Both the position numbers and the translations under genes were made by a program. The notes under the pieces are model-generated. The model ran no database searches and was not told the origin of the DNA. It saw nothing but the letters and a program-made list of their open reading frames with translations. Below, one piece after another: positions 34,433 through 45,987 of a stretch of DNA of 64,000 nucleotides. How positions within the stretch are numbered: the first letter of the stretch is position 1; each line of letters begins with the position of its first letter. The DNA is from Chrysoperla carnea (taxonomy: Eukaryota > Arthropoda > Insecta > Neuroptera > Chrysopidae): assembly GCF_905475395.1 (NCBI RefSeq), contig NC_058342.1, positions 16,092,640 to 16,156,639 on the forward strand, read 5' to 3'.

Positions 34433-34735
34433 ATGTCGGGACCACCACATCAGTTTCCTACTGGGTTCCCAAATCCACAGCAACCGGGTATGCGTTCACA
34501 ATTTGGACCCGGTCAAATGTCTGGACCAATGGGTCCCGGTATGCAAAGTCCATTAGGTGGTCATATGCAAATGGGTGGTAATCAAATGGGTACTGGTAGT
34601 ATAAATAATGGAATGGGTGGACAAATGCCACCCGGTATGGCTGGGACAGGAATGTGTCCACCAATGCATTGCCCTATGGATTCACCACAACCGTATCGTA
34701 TGGGTGGACCTGGAATGCCTAGTCAACATGCACAG
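34433..34735 (+). CDS. MED30: Mediator subunit 30, exon 1
   Basis: Residues 1-101 from the ATG at 34433 (context TCAAAATGTC). They form a Gly/Met/Pro/Gln-rich disordered N-terminus (MSGPPHQFPTG..., repeated PGMQ, GPGQM and QMGG patterns), as in insect MED30 proteins. The donor CACAG|GTAAGT lies at 34736, phase 0. MED30 is a metazoan Mediator head-associated subunit that links transcription factors and RNA polymerase II. This exon alone would not identify the gene, but exons 2 and 3 do. Confidence 0.9.
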
Positions 34736-35898
34736 GTAAGTCAGTAAAGTAATGGGCAAAATGTTACCTCTTTGCGTATCATACTTTTTATCGTACATAC
34801 GGTTTCTGAGCGAGAATTCGAGAAAAAATGTTGCATCAATGTTGAAATTTTTCACAGTTGTTTATGAGGTTGTGAAAATTTTGTACCAAAATATCGACTT
34901 ACCAGGGGAGGGCCTAGCCTCATTTATTTGGGAGAAGTTGGGGGTTTTAATAAGTTTTTTTACAAATTAGAATAAAATTATGCATCAAATAAAAGTTCTA
35001 GCTGATTTAATTGTACACATTATTTTTCGACTTTCTAGCTTTAAAATTGATCGAGATATATCAATTTGAAAATTGTGCATTTTTTTTATCAGTCAATCAA
35101 TCAAATGAAAAAGGACCCATCTTGTAAACCATTTGAAATAGAACAAAAGTCTAAATGTAAAAGTTATTCCTTATAAAAAAATAAACAATTTTGTTGAAAT
35201 ATTTTTTCATAAACATCACTATTTACCCGCGAGGGCGCAAATTAGGAAAAAATTTTGGTGTCCATTTTCTCCAAAACTCTAAAAGATAGAGTTGAAAATT
35301 TGCATGTAGCTTCAACTAATGGTCTTATAAAACATTTTATCATTTTTTGGAAAAGTTTTTTCTGTACATCGCAGAATTCATTTATTGAAAAATAGTATCA
35401 GTAAATATCACACTTTGACAAGATAAAATGTTCTCTTACCCGAAAATTGAGTTTCTTATTGCTATTGACTTTATGACCTAACAGGATTAACAAAAGTTTG
35501 AACCCCTCCTTTGGATAAAAATAATAATCATAATAAAACAAAAGACGGGTACCTAGCACCTAGACTTTGTGCCCTACTTGAAAATGACCTGCCACCCAAA
35601 GATGAGGCGTCTTCGGGTAGGAGGCGCTATTAAAATCAGATAAAGATAAAGGAATCTATCGAGGCCAGACCCCACACAGAAAGCCCGCAGCTTTTCCGTC
35701 GGGATCTCTCCCAGGATAGATGGATCCAAGGTTTCGGACCTGAACATTCTGAATCTAACGCCCTGCTGATTTCTGCAGGTGCAGTTAACATGTGTGGAGG
35801 TTTCGTCATCCTCCGTACAAGCCCTCCCTTGGATAGTTCCTGTGCACGGCCCCTGGTTCATATAGTTGTGATTATCATTTATTTTTATTAATTTTCAG
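34736..35898 (+). other. MED30 intron 1 with family X fragment and LINE remnant
   Basis: Contains a partial family X copy (about 35110-35360, from AGGACCCATCTTGTAAACC through TTTACCCGCGAGGGCGCAA and the TTTTGGTGTCCATTTTCTCC extension). The non-LTR fragment at 35560-35860 follows. Confidence 0.7.
35560..35860 (-). mobile_element. Non-LTR retrotransposon 3' ORF end (jockey/I/R1-like remnant)
   Basis: This GC-rich island reads on the minus strand as CTEDDETSTHVNCTC, then LDPSILGEIP and KLRAFCVGSGLD. This is the typical tail of LINE ORF2: a C..C/H-type 'E-D-E-T-x-x-H' zinc-like motif followed by the G-x-x-x-L..F....GL ending. It is followed by probable 3' UTR. Only the tail is present, as in a 5'-truncated insertion. 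Confidence 0.7.
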
Positions 35899-36222
35899 TT
35901 GCAACAAATGCAACTACAACAATTACAAGTACAACAAGCGCAACAGCAACAAGCCGTCGTTCAACAACAGCAGAAAGTTCAGCAACAAGTACAACAACAA
36001 GTTGCACAACCCACACAACAGGTTGTACAACAAGTAGTACAACAACAGCCACCAACGAACACAACACCAAATACTAGTGCAACGCCTACACCGCCCGCAC
36101 CTCAGACTGCATCACAAAATAAAGAATTTAATACGGTATCGTTGTGTCGATTCGGTCAAGAAACTGTACAGGATATTGTTAGTCGAACACAGGAAGTGTT
36201 TGGAGCATTAAAAATTATTCAG
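35899..36222 (+). CDS. MED30: Mediator subunit 30, exon 2
   Basis: Residues 102-209, in phase 0 at both ends (acceptor AATTTTCAG, donor ATTCAG|GTACGT). The first ~55 residues are a Gln/Val-rich tract (QQLQVQQAQQQQ ...). A Thr/Pro linker and then the conserved MED30 core follow: NTVSLCRFGQETVQDIVSRT and EVFGALKIIQ. The core matches the vertebrate N-T-x-S-L-C-R-x-G-Q-E-T-V-Q-D-I-V block residue for residue apart from conservative changes. A long Gln tract before the core is usual in insect MED30. Confidence 0.96.
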
Positions 36223-36301
36223 GTACGTATGATCTTGATTAGTTGAACCAGCTATACCGGCTATATATGAGATCATTATACGTATCGGGTCAAATTAAAT
36301 A

Positions 36302-36560
36302 AAACAAGTGTAAACAAACAATTGAGTGAGTTAATTGTTGAAGTACCATGTATAGACAGTGTTGATTACATTGCACATTACACACACATATATAACTGAT
36401 ATTCCCATATAATACATACTTTAAAATTTGCGCCCTCACGGTTAAACAGTGATGTTTACGAAAAAATGTTTCAAACAAAAATTGTTTATTTTTTTTATAA
36501 GGAACATGTTTTACATTTAAACTTTTGTTCTATCTATTGGTTTGTAAACTATAAGAGATA
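36302..36560 (-). repeat. Dispersed family X, truncated copy 7
   Basis: Starts AACAAGTGTAAACAAACAAT and continues through ACAGTGATGTTTACGAAAAA to TTTTGTTCTATCTATTGG, then is lost. It represents about half of the family consensus. Confidence 0.85.
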
Positions 36561-36753
36561 GAACCTAAACACCTTTTGTTTGTAACATTTTTAAATAAGG
36601 GCCAAAATTTAATTTTCTGTTTCTCAAAAACTATAAACAATGGTTAGTTGAATATTTGTAGGTAGCTTCATTGATTTTAATTTCATACTAAACGCATTCC
36701 ATAATATTAAGTGAATTAAAAGGGTCACCTTTCGGGGGAAAATTTTTTGTTAA

Positions 36754-37338
36754 ACTAGTGAAAACAAACAATTGACTGGGTTAATTGTTGAAATACCATG
36801 TATAGACAAAGCTGATGATGGAATCGTTTGTGTTTAGACGTCATATAAGTAAAAAAAGGTATCCACACTTCGATAGCCTCACATTCATAACTGATATTCC
36901 CAAATAATACATACCATAAAATGTGCACCGAATTTACGCCCTTGTGAGTAAGAAATGTTTACAAAAAAATGTTCCAAAGAAAAGTTGTTTAATTTTTGAT
37001 AAGGAACATTTTTTACATTTAAACTTTTGTTCTATCTCTAACGGTTTCCAAGATGAGTCCTACGGACCCAAGATCCAATTAATCTATGTTGCTCATTTAC
37101 GAATTCGACCTCATTTTTTCCGTCCTAAGCACGCTTTAAAAATTTCAACTTGATATCTCTTTTCGTTTTTGAGTTATCGTGCACACAGACGGACAGACAG
37201 ATAACCGGAAATGGACTAATTAAGTGATTTTATGAACACTTATACCAAAATTTTGTTCGTAGCATAAATATTTTTAAACGTTACAAACTTGGGACTAAAC
37301 TTAATATACTCAGATATATTTCATATATACATGGTATA
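36754..37338 (-). repeat. Dispersed family X, copy 8 (reverse)
   Basis: Full-length reverse copy from ACTAGTGAAAACAAACAATT to CATATATACATGGTATAA. It contains the ACGTCATATAAGTAAA variant insertion also seen in copy 1. Confidence 0.9.
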
Positions 37339-37520
37339 AAAATTCGTGGGTGCTTTGAACAATTTTTGTGCAACTCGAGAGGAGGTAGCTACCCCTACCT
37401 GCCCCCCTCTGGCGAGGCCCATATCACATAAGATGGACAACTATTATCCCGTTATCGACCCCAGTATATTTTTTAAACCTTTGAATAATTCGAAAAATTT
37501 GATTAATTTTATTTTTGTAG

Positions 37521-37886
37521 CCACCAAATGGAACGTTACCCGGTTCAACAAATAGTAGTGAGAAAAAGGCCAAAGTACAAGAACAACTTCGTACAATCCG
37601 TTTATTATTCAAACGTTTACGATTAATTTATGAAAAATGTAATGAAAGTTGTCAACTCCAAGGTATGGAATACACGCATATAGAAAGTTTAATACCATAC
37701 AAAGATGAATTAGATATTAAATCCGATGAGAAGAAAACATCTGAAGCGTATCGAGCGGTTGTTGAAGAACATAAAGAATTAAATGAACAAGTTGTGCTGA
37801 AGAATAGGCAATTGAAAGAGGTGATTGATCATTTACGACGTATTATTTGGGAAATTAATACAATGTTAAACATGCGACGATCATGA
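37521..37886 (+). CDS. MED30: Mediator subunit 30, exon 3
   Basis: Residues 210-330. The acceptor TATTTTTGTAG joins in phase 0. The exon encodes the helical C-terminal half: KVQEQLRTIRLLFKRLRLIY, EKCNESCQ, IESLIPYKDE, then a coiled-coil-prone end, NEQVVLKNRQLKEVIDHLRR and IIWEINTMLNMRRS, and the TGA at 37884. The blocks L-F-K-R-L-R-L-I-Y-E-K-C-N-E and the I-W-E-I-N-T-M-L ending are diagnostic of MED30. The total length of 330 aa exceeds the human protein (178 aa) mainly through the disordered Gln/Gly-rich N-terminus. The first AATAAA lies about 560 bases downstream, near 38447. Confidence 0.97.
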   Translation, partial: PPNGTLPGSTNSSEKKAKVQEQLRTIRLLFKRLRLIYEKCNESCQLQGMEYTHIESLIPYKDELDIKSDEKKTSEAYRAVVEEHKELNEQVVLKNRQLKEVIDHLRRIIWEINTMLNMRRS

Positions 37887-38067
37887 AAATAGCTTGAACA
37901 CTCTCACGAGACATGTGAGAATTTATAGTAGTTCAAATTTTATTTCGATTGAAATGATTTTATAACCAAAACAGGTTATAACGATATTAAACGAACTGTA
38001 GAATTGAGATTTTGACCCTTTTTGTTTTTAACAAAAATGGAAAGATCATATACAGAATAGTCGTTAT

Positions 38068-38945
38068 ATCTAGATAAGTTGGCTACATATGGAAAACTTT
38101 TTTATTATAAGGTTTACGAAACAAATTTATACGAAAACGCTTTGCTTTCAAAAATATTAACATTCAGCTATTCACTTTTGACATTGAAAATACAGGCTGT
38201 CCACAAATTGAGTAAGTTCGATAGCAATTTTAAACGTCGCCTATAAATGTAGACCATTTTGAAGAGATAATAAGGAAAACGGTTCAAGAAATCACTCTCG
38301 AGATATGTAGGAGTGTATTTAAACAATTTTGTAAAATAACAATTACATGTATGGAACATGAAGGTGGATACGTTGAAGCAAAAACGAACTGAAGATAACT
38401 GATTTTACTTACGCCAACAATAATAATTGTACGTAATGTGTGGAAAATAAATATTCTCTATTAATTATATTGTTATAAATTAAACATTTTAATTACAATG
38501 ACTGGTTGATTTGAATAACAGATAACGTGTTTTATAAATAGGATTTGCCAAATTTAATTTAAAATTGAAGGGGCCAAAACAGTCCCTTCATTAACAATTC
38601 ATTCCTAAACAGGTATCTTCAGTTTGTTTTTGCATCAACGTATCTACTTTCGTGTTCCATACATTTAATTGTTCTTTTACAAAATTGTTTAAATACACTC
38701 CTACATATTTCGGGAGTGATTTCTTGAACCGTTTCCCTTATTATCTCTTCAAAAGGAGCCATATTTCTAAACGACTATTAATATTCCTATCAAACTTTCT
38801 TAATTTATGGACACCCTTTATATTCGATGTCAAAAGTGAATAGCTGAATGTTAATATTTTGGAAAAAGACTTTTTTATAAAGAATGAACTTTTTTTGTGA
38901 ACCTTATAATAAAAAAGTTTTCCATATGTAGCCAACCCTGTATAA
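38068..38945. mobile_element. Foldback element with ~320-bp inverted arms
   Basis: The arms 38068-38395 and 38618-38945 are complementary along their whole length at roughly 80-85%. They start with GTTGGCTACATATGGAAAAC on the left and end with its complement on the right. A ~220-bp loop separates them. Both arms show the same spurious ~63-codon frame. It begins within 200 bases of the MED30 stop, so long MED30 3' UTRs would include it. Confidence 0.9.
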
Positions 38946-38989
38946 GTTTTATAACAAAACTGTTTTTTATTTTTTCTTGATAATTTTCA

Positions 38990-39228
38990 AGTTACTGACA
39001 GTTTTAAAAGAACTTTTCAAAAGAGAAACGAAAACGTCCGACAAAAAATAAAAATCCGTAAAACATCGTTATGACGTAATAACGTTAATTGAATAGTATA
39101 CACTGTAATATATACAATTATTAATTAGCATTATGACGTTACCTGATCTTTTAGAACATTTTTTTTGCCGGACGTTTTCGTTTCTCTTTTGAAAAGTTCT
39201 TTTAAAACTGCCTGTAACTTTAAAATTA
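38990..39228. repeat. Palindrome, arms ~105 bp
   Basis: 38990-39110 pairs with 39119-39225 (CAGTTTTAAAAGAACTTTTC / GAAAAGTTCTTTTAAAACTG, GAAACGAAAACGTCCG / CGGACGTTTTCGTTTC). It directly follows the previous foldback element. Confidence 0.88.
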
Positions 39229-39239
39229 CATATGATCTT

Positions 39240-40500
39240 TCAATTTTTGTAAAAAAAAAAAGGAAATATTTTCCCCATTATACTCATTATTTTTGATAGT
39301 TGTTTTATTGTATTTTATCTCTTACGAATTATTATATTCTAAGAGAAATGTCACTAGGAGCTAATTTTGGGAGTTTTTCACTAATTCGTCAGCACTCTCG
39401 TCAACCGTTCGGTTATCTACAATCCCATGATGAGAGATTTGCTCACGCATTAAATTTTCTTTAACTTGGTAAATCATAACCTCTACATAGTTAATTTTTT
39501 AATGCACTAGCTAATTAAGGTAGTACTAGCGGCAAGGCAAGTTTAGACTTGTGGTTAAATTTATATGTACCTTATTTTCAACTTTGATGGTGAATTTGGC
39601 TATTAACTTCATGAATGTAGACGAAAGGTAAGCACAAACATACAGTTAATTTTGATTCGACTTCATAGTACGCGAGGCTTTCATGTTGAGTTCCTCTTTC
39701 CGAGTATTTGAATGATACTAAGGAACATTTTAATGTAAATAATTTTATTTTATAATAATTTATTTTAAATGAGAAAGTCCCTTTAAGACCTCACTGCTTA
39801 TACGACTCAAAATAAAGTGAATACGACTCAAAATTAAGTTGGTTGGGACGCCCTTGCCCGATCTTTTGAAATTCCAACTTGCCTGTTTTCACTTTTCCTC
39901 GGAGAATGTTGATTTTTATTGAAAGAGCCATAAAATCAGTCCCTAAAAGCTACCCAGTTAGTCGCTATAATCGATATATCGTTTTATTTGATATTGTTAT
40001 ATGCAATGTTTGTATTTAGTCAGAATCTTGTTAATTCGTCGGTATAAATGATGTCGTTATAACCGATTTTGATTATATTTTTCGGGGAAGATTGATTTTA
40101 GTCACAGATTTAAAAAATAAATATATATGGTTAATAAAATACCTCGAAATATATTAAAATGTAGATCAATATGATGGGAAAACATTAAAATCAGATTGTA
40201 AAACAAAATACAAATTTAAAGAAATTCCACGTTTTGGCTTGAAAACTTGGAACTCTCTTGAAATTTTAAGCTTTTGTTAAAGTGAGAGAAAATGAAATTG
40301 AGCTACTTTACTCTCGAAATACCTTACATTACTTTTGTAGGAAATGGGAAAAGTTATTTCTATTGAAATGTCTTCTTTTTTTGGAAGGGTGGGTTAAGCG
40401 AAACTTTTTCAATTACTGCATCAACTTTCAACTACATCAACTGAAGTTTATAGGTACAGCAATGCCATTTTTGCTAAATTTTTAGGTTTTTATCTGTAGA
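39240..40500. other. No gene seen; MITE stub at 39515
   Basis: TTAAGGTAGTACTAGCGGCAAGG at 39515 is a diverged left half of the MITE at 45.70 kb. No matching right end was found. The rest is AT-rich with no supported ORF. Confidence 0.4.
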
Positions 40501-41165
40501 ATAAAAATTTTAGCATTTTAGAATTTTAGAATAAAGATTTTCCACATTTTTTTTTTGCAATTTACTCGAAAACTACATATTTTAGAGAAAAAATAGTTAA
40601 GTTCAAAGTTATCGGGCGTAAAATTTTCAATCTATTTGTATATATAAACTTATCTTTATACGGAAATCTTATAAAAATACGGAAAATTGTACATTGATGT
40701 AAATTTTTCGGAAAATACGAAAAATAAGAAAATTTTTATACATACAAATCGATCGAAAATTTTACACCCTACAACTTTGAACTGGAGTGTTTTTCCCTAA
40801 AAATGTATAATTTTTGAATGAATTATACACTGTAGAAAAACACAAAAAATTTTATTTAAATATCAATTTTTCCGAAAATACGAAAGATTGAGTACAATCA
40901 AAATATACAGATTGGTTGGAAATTTTATGATTAACAACTTTTAATCAAAGTATTTTTTCTCTAAAATGCACAGTTTTAAAGAAAAATTAAAAAAACCACC
41001 AGAAATACTTAAAATTGTACATTGATTTTTAGGAAAATACGAAAGATAAGAAAAAGTTTATATTTACAAATCGATCGAAAATTTTACCCCCGATAACTTT
41101 GGACAAACCTATTTTTCCTCTTAAATGTATAGTTTTCGAGTAAATTATAAAAAATTGTGGGAAAT
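40500..41165. repeat. Tandem array, ~160-bp period, three or more units
   Basis: GAAAATACGAAA recurs at about 40711, 40873 and 41032. Each time it is followed by AAATCGATCGAAAATTTTAC or a diverged version and a TTTTTC-CTAAAATGTATAGTTTT block. Units are degenerate, and part of each unit is also inverted relative to its neighbour. It is a satellite-like array without coding function. Confidence 0.7.
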
Positions 41166-42680
41166 CGTTCATTTTTCCTTAATAATCCTCTTTTTTTTTT
41201 CTGCGCATATGAAAATTTTTATTCTATAGGAAAAAAACTAAAAATTGGCAAAGATGGCACTGCTGTACCCCAAAACTTCAGTCAATCATATAAAATTTCA
41301 CTTAACTTCATGGGACTAAATATTAAATCCAGTAGATGTATATCAAAACCTTCTGGAATTGTAGGTATGAGTTGATTATTGTATCAACCTGAGTCGTTAT
41401 CATTTTTTATGAGAATTTATAGGAATACAGATTTTATATGTTGGTTGAAAGATTCAATTAGTTCCTGATAACGTCTTTCGTGGTGATGAAACGCTTGCTC
41501 AAAAAATCAAAAATACCTCTTGTTATACCTTTTATTACAAAGTTAAAGCAGCAGATACCTCCGCTCTTTTAGTCAATTAATGACTAAAATTCAATGCTTT
41601 AACTGAACTTAGACAGTTAAAGCATACACTGAAAGTTAAACCTCAAACATTATTGCTGAGATGGTTTTCCGCAGCTTTTGTTAAGGTTAACTTTTTGTAA
41701 TCGTTAAAAATTAGATTCGTTCATGATTTTTCACAATACACTGCACAAAAATAGTTTGTAATTTTAGGGTCATGCAATCACGGTAGCTGTTGAAAGAATA
41801 AGTCATAATTTTTTTCAATTAACCATTCCAAGAATCAATTTTGTTTTCTTAGAATAGGTAGATGAATATTCATAATCTCTTTTTAGTGTGCAAATGCAAT
41901 TGTCTATCTTCATAAGGTACCGTGATCGTATATATTTAAATGATTTCAGTGTTGCCAACGCTTGCATGTTATCCACTAAAAGTCTTTAAATTCTAAATAT
42001 ATTATACTCCTATTTGGTCAGTTTCTGTAAGTGGAAGCTGATTCTCTATCCTCCGAGTAACTAAATCTGTTTTGCGCATTTGCTACTGTTATTTAGAGTA
42101 TTGCCAAGTTGACAAGCATGCGCAAAATGGTTACCTTCTTTCGTAATCGTTATGTTGGGAAATTCTGTCCCATGCCAACTGACCATATAGGATTATAACA
42201 TATTTGTTAAATTCCAACAAGTTTCTCTAGATATTTCTTCATTTCCTAAATCTTTAAAGCCAAATTTTAAGTTAATATATCTTAGGGTCTATCCATAAAA
42301 TACATAAGCAATTAAGGGCGGAAGAAGCTGCCTTTAGATAAAAATGCTAACAAGCTGCTGAGAAATTATCAGCCAAGATGCAATTACCTACAAAGTGTTC
42401 CAAGAGGAATATCTATCCTTCGCCCATCGCATGAAATTTCCGCACAGATCGATATGTTGCCATGTTAATTTTCGTACAGTGTTGTCACATATAAGCGGTT
42501 TATGAATTATAATATAGAAAAAAAATATTATGTGAAAATTATAAATATAATTATTCAAACATAATTCCTTAAAAATAATTGATAAATTGTAAATAAAAGC
42601 ATAAATTATCTTGATAACATAAGATCAAAATAGATTTATAATCACATTTCACAACAACAATAAAACATAGAATCCAAGAA
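41166..42680. other. No gene seen
   Basis: AT-rich sequence. ORFs of 60-72 codons here have no motif. Stretches at about 41950-42180 (GTGTTGCCAACGC, GCATGCGCAAAATGG) may be MITE remnants, but paired ends were not found. Confidence 0.35.
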
Positions 42681-42689
42681 CATATATAT

Positions 42690-42866
42690 TAAGGACGTGA
42701 ATGTCGAACTATAAGCGCCCGTGGATGAATTTACGATGCCTATCTGACGTGATGTTCTTTATACTGCGCATCAGGCTGTTCTTGAGAAAGACAGCCTTAT
42801 CCGAAGTACAAGATAGGCGTCTATTTTTATTGCTACACTCTTCACTCGAGTTTCACGTCCTTACAT
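42690..42866. mobile_element. MITE with TAAGGACGTGAA ends
   Basis: Begins TAAGGACGTGAATGTCG and ends GAGTTTCACGTCCTTA. CATATA-type sequence lies on both outer sides. Interior blocks (GATAGGCG, CACTCGAGTTTCACGTCC) recur at 50.28-50.53 and about 2.3-2.46 kb. Confidence 0.7.
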
Positions 42867-43400
42867 ATATTTTTTCTTGATAGAATCATTTATAAATCAT
42901 TAAAAAAATAGGTGGACCTACGGTTAACTTGACAACGCTGAATCGAAATTTGAAAACACTGTACTCGAAATGAACTGTCAGACTTTGGTCGCATAATAAA
43001 TAATTGCTGCATTTTCGTAGTCCCAGGATATTTAGAAATAATAGTTCGAATGAAATTTGTTTTAATGAATACTAGAATATTTAAAATATTGATTACATTT
43101 ATTGTGAGCTTCTGATTTTTTTTTACTTATCACCCGATGGAGGAATATTCCTTTTGAAACAGTGCTTGATGATAAACCCTTTTTATCGGTTAAACGCAGG
43201 TAATTTAAATACCAAAACATGATGAATCGTGACAGAGAAGGTAAGTCGTGGCAGAATAGGGTTTTAGAGTGATGTAATTTATGGAAAGTCTCCTTAGTTG
43301 GCTGCACTGAGTAACTTAATTAAGTTTTAATCACTGATCTCTGTGTAATTGCATACAGGATCCCATGGTTTAGAATTGGATGTGATTTAGCGCGTAACAC

Positions 43401-43571
43401 TAAGACCGAGCACAAATTGAGAAGCATGGTGACTTGATGCAATTTTATATAGATGGAAGTCAGTGGTGAGGTATACAGAATCTATCACACATAAACCTGT
43501 CCACAGAATTCCAATTACAAAAAATTGCGTCGCGTCACGTCAAGCTGTGTCTCAATTTTCGCTCGATCTTA
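43401..43571. mobile_element. Short MITE, 171 bp
   Basis: The left end TAAGACCGAGCACAAATTGAG pairs with the complement of the right end CTCAATTTTCGCTCGATCTTA. Complementarity continues for about 45 bases (GTGACTTGATGCAATTTT with a diverged complement). The remaining interior is short. Confidence 0.7.
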
Positions 43572-44189
43572 TACTAATTTTACACCATAGGGATCCTTAT
43601 CCAGTTACATAGAGATCAGTTGTTTTAATAATGTTATCATATTTTAGATATTAGATGGAGCCAGACATGCTGGCAACATACTAACCCTCAAACGTTATAG
43701 CAGTCGCTCTCCCAGTCCTGAAAGTACCTTAACCTTCAAACACAATCGTTATCCCAGTCCTGAAGATCCTTAAAATATTGTAACTATAAAATTTTTCTAA
43801 CCAAATTATTATTTTATTTTAAGTGTTTAAGATTTAAATATTATGTAAACACTTAAAAAAAAACTTAATGTATTATATAAATTAAATTAAATTAAATTTC
43901 TCTAATTAATTTAATTAGTTTTTTTTTATTTCTAGAAATATATATAAAAGTCTTAGTTAATTGAAAACAACAACGACGTCACCAGCCCATGGCTCAAAGT
44001 GGGGGAAGCAAGTTGCTTTATTAAGATTGGGAAAAGTATCAATTGTAGGTACAAGTAAAAATATAGGAGATAAAACGCGAAAATTTATTTTTATTTTAAA
44101 ATTAGACTTATTTAACCGTAAACTTATCTGAAAACAGTCGTGGATCTAGAATTAAATTTTGGGGGGTCACAGATACAGGAAATCAGAAT

Positions 44190-44668
44190 AAAATTATCTA
44201 ATTAGTCCATTTTTAGCTGTCCATCTGTCTGTTTATGCGTCTGTGGACACGAGAACTCAAAAACGAAAAGAGATGTCAAGCTGAAAATTTTATAAGATCA
44301 GGACGTAAAAAGTGGTGCTAAGTTATAAAAAACTTTTGTTTGAAACATTTTTTCGTAAACATCGCTGTTAATGCATGCAGGCGAAAATTAGACCAACATT
44401 TTGGTGTCCATTATCTCCAAAACTATAAAAGATAGTATGTTAAAAATTTGCAGTAGCTTCAACTAGTGGTCTTGTGAAACATTCTCGAAAAAAAAATACT
44501 AGGAAATATTTTCGAAAACTAAATAAATGGCGCCATAATTGTGTTGATTTTTTAAACTCATATAATTTATAAAAAAAATAATGCAAGTACCTACTGATAT
44601 TCAACACTTTCTATAAAAGATATTTTAACAATTAACTCAGTCAATTGTTTTGTTTGTTTTCACTTGTT
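44190..44668 (+). repeat. Dispersed family X, copy 9 (variant with extension)
   Basis: The left end is missing. Starts in ATTATCTAATTAGTCCATTT and ends TTTTCACTTGTT. It has the longer 3' variant with TTTTGGTGTCCATTATCTCC and GTAGCTTCAACTAGTGGTCTT, also seen at 35.26 and 50.8 kb. Confidence 0.85.
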
Positions 44669-44873
44669 ATTTGCATTAAAACAATATTCCTAAAGTATTT
44701 TTTCATAAAAACTACTATTTTTCTCCTAATTATTCCGTTGAAAAACCAGACGAGCTAATTTTTTTTTAATGAAAATCCTCAGCTTGTACTATCAGGGAAT
44801 TTCAAATGACCAATTATTGTCATCCTATTCAAGGTGAGCTTAGGTTAGGTTATGTTATATATGATTTAATTAT

Positions 44874-45599
44874 ATGATTAAATTTCTTTTATTGGCTGTC
44901 CACGAAGGACACACTTAGGCTATAGAACCCATTGTGATACCATATATGTGTTTTACCACCTTTCCGCTGATAATTTCATTTATCAGCTCCTCAATTTCAG
45001 AGGCTGAGTGCACCTCCTTGCATATACCATGCACTACTCCAGCCCATCACAACTATTAATTAAATTAATTTTGTTGCGATGGCGGGAATCGAAACCGCTA
45101 CCGTATGCATACCGCAGCTAATAGGACGAAAGTGAGCTCAGTTTCCCAAAAAAAAAAAAAAAGAACCTTCAGATTTGTGTTTCATTATTTTTATTAATTG
45201 AAATAAATTTTATAAATATATACTATTTAGTAAAATGATTTACATACGATAATAACATAATGAACCAAATAATCACAGTCTAAGTGAACAAAAAAAGTAA
45301 ATACTACATACACCATTCAACTTAGATGGTGACTATTTAGATTCACTTCCATTGCATTGAAGTATATATGATGGTAAAATAAGGTGATTACTGGAATCGA
45401 TCTAAGCCGCCAATTACGATTACTTATCAAACAAAACTTAAAGGTGAGGTTGTACGCAAGTACGAAATTAATATGTCAATAGCTTAGAGATAATATCATA
45501 GATCTGTATAGACATAGGATACACAATAACTGATTTCTCGCCCGTAGTGAGAGAGATAGAAAGACACAGAAATTGTAAAGATGATTAAATTTCTTTTAT
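44874..45599 (-). mobile_element. SINE-like insertion between 19-bp direct repeats
   Basis: ATGATTAAATTTCTTTTAT occurs at 44874-44892 and 45581-45599, like a retroposon target duplication. Inside, the minus strand has a tRNA-type B box (GCGGTTTCGATTCCCGCC, complement of 45081-45098) and a body that continues to GTCCTTCGTGGACAGCCAAT at the inner edge of the left repeat. The part from 45150 to 45580 is AT-rich and may be a second insertion. Confidence 0.55.
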
Positions 45600-45700
45600 C
45601 GCCATAGAGATTACATATAAAACTCTGTTTTGAAAGAAAGATAACTTCTTCGTTTTTTAATCAATTTTAATTTAACTTTAAAATTTTGTTATGGTATTAA

Positions 45701-45987
45701 GGTAGTACGAGCGCCAAGGAAAGTTTAGACTTGTGATTGAAATGATTTGTTCCTTATTTTCAACTTTAATGATGTATTTTGGAGAAATCAATGAAAACAT
45801 ATCATCCATCTACCGTTTTACCATAAAATCAATGTTAAATATGCCTACTTTTGAAGTCATTTATTTATTTATATAATGGGGCCCTAATCCCCCTAAAATT
45901 TTCAAAATTGATTTAGACTTAGTCCAATCTCATATTTTAAAAAAAATCCAGCCTTTTATTCAAAATTGCCTTGGCGCTCGTACATCC
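45701..45987. mobile_element. MITE with TTAA borders
   Basis: GGTAGTACGAGCGCCAAGG at the left pairs with GCCTTGGCGCTCGTACATCC at the right. TTAA lies immediately outside on both sides (45697-45700 and 45988-45991). TTAA borders suggest piggyBac-type mobilisation. Stubs of the family are at 26225 and 39515. Confidence 0.8.

Larger units (their letters stand above)
36223..37520 (+). other. MED30 intron 2 with two reverse family X copies
   Basis: Holds a truncated reverse copy (36302-36560) and a full-length reverse copy (36754-37338), both antisense to MED30. No alternative exon was recognised. Confidence 0.8.

Noticed and set aside
35888-36070. Val/Leu-rich minus-strand ORF resembling a membrane protein
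   Set aside because: It is the complement of the MED30 glutamine repeat.
38168-38935. Pair of similar 63-64-codon ORFs
   Set aside because: They come from the two inverted arms of one foldback element, so the similarity is structural, not coding conservation.
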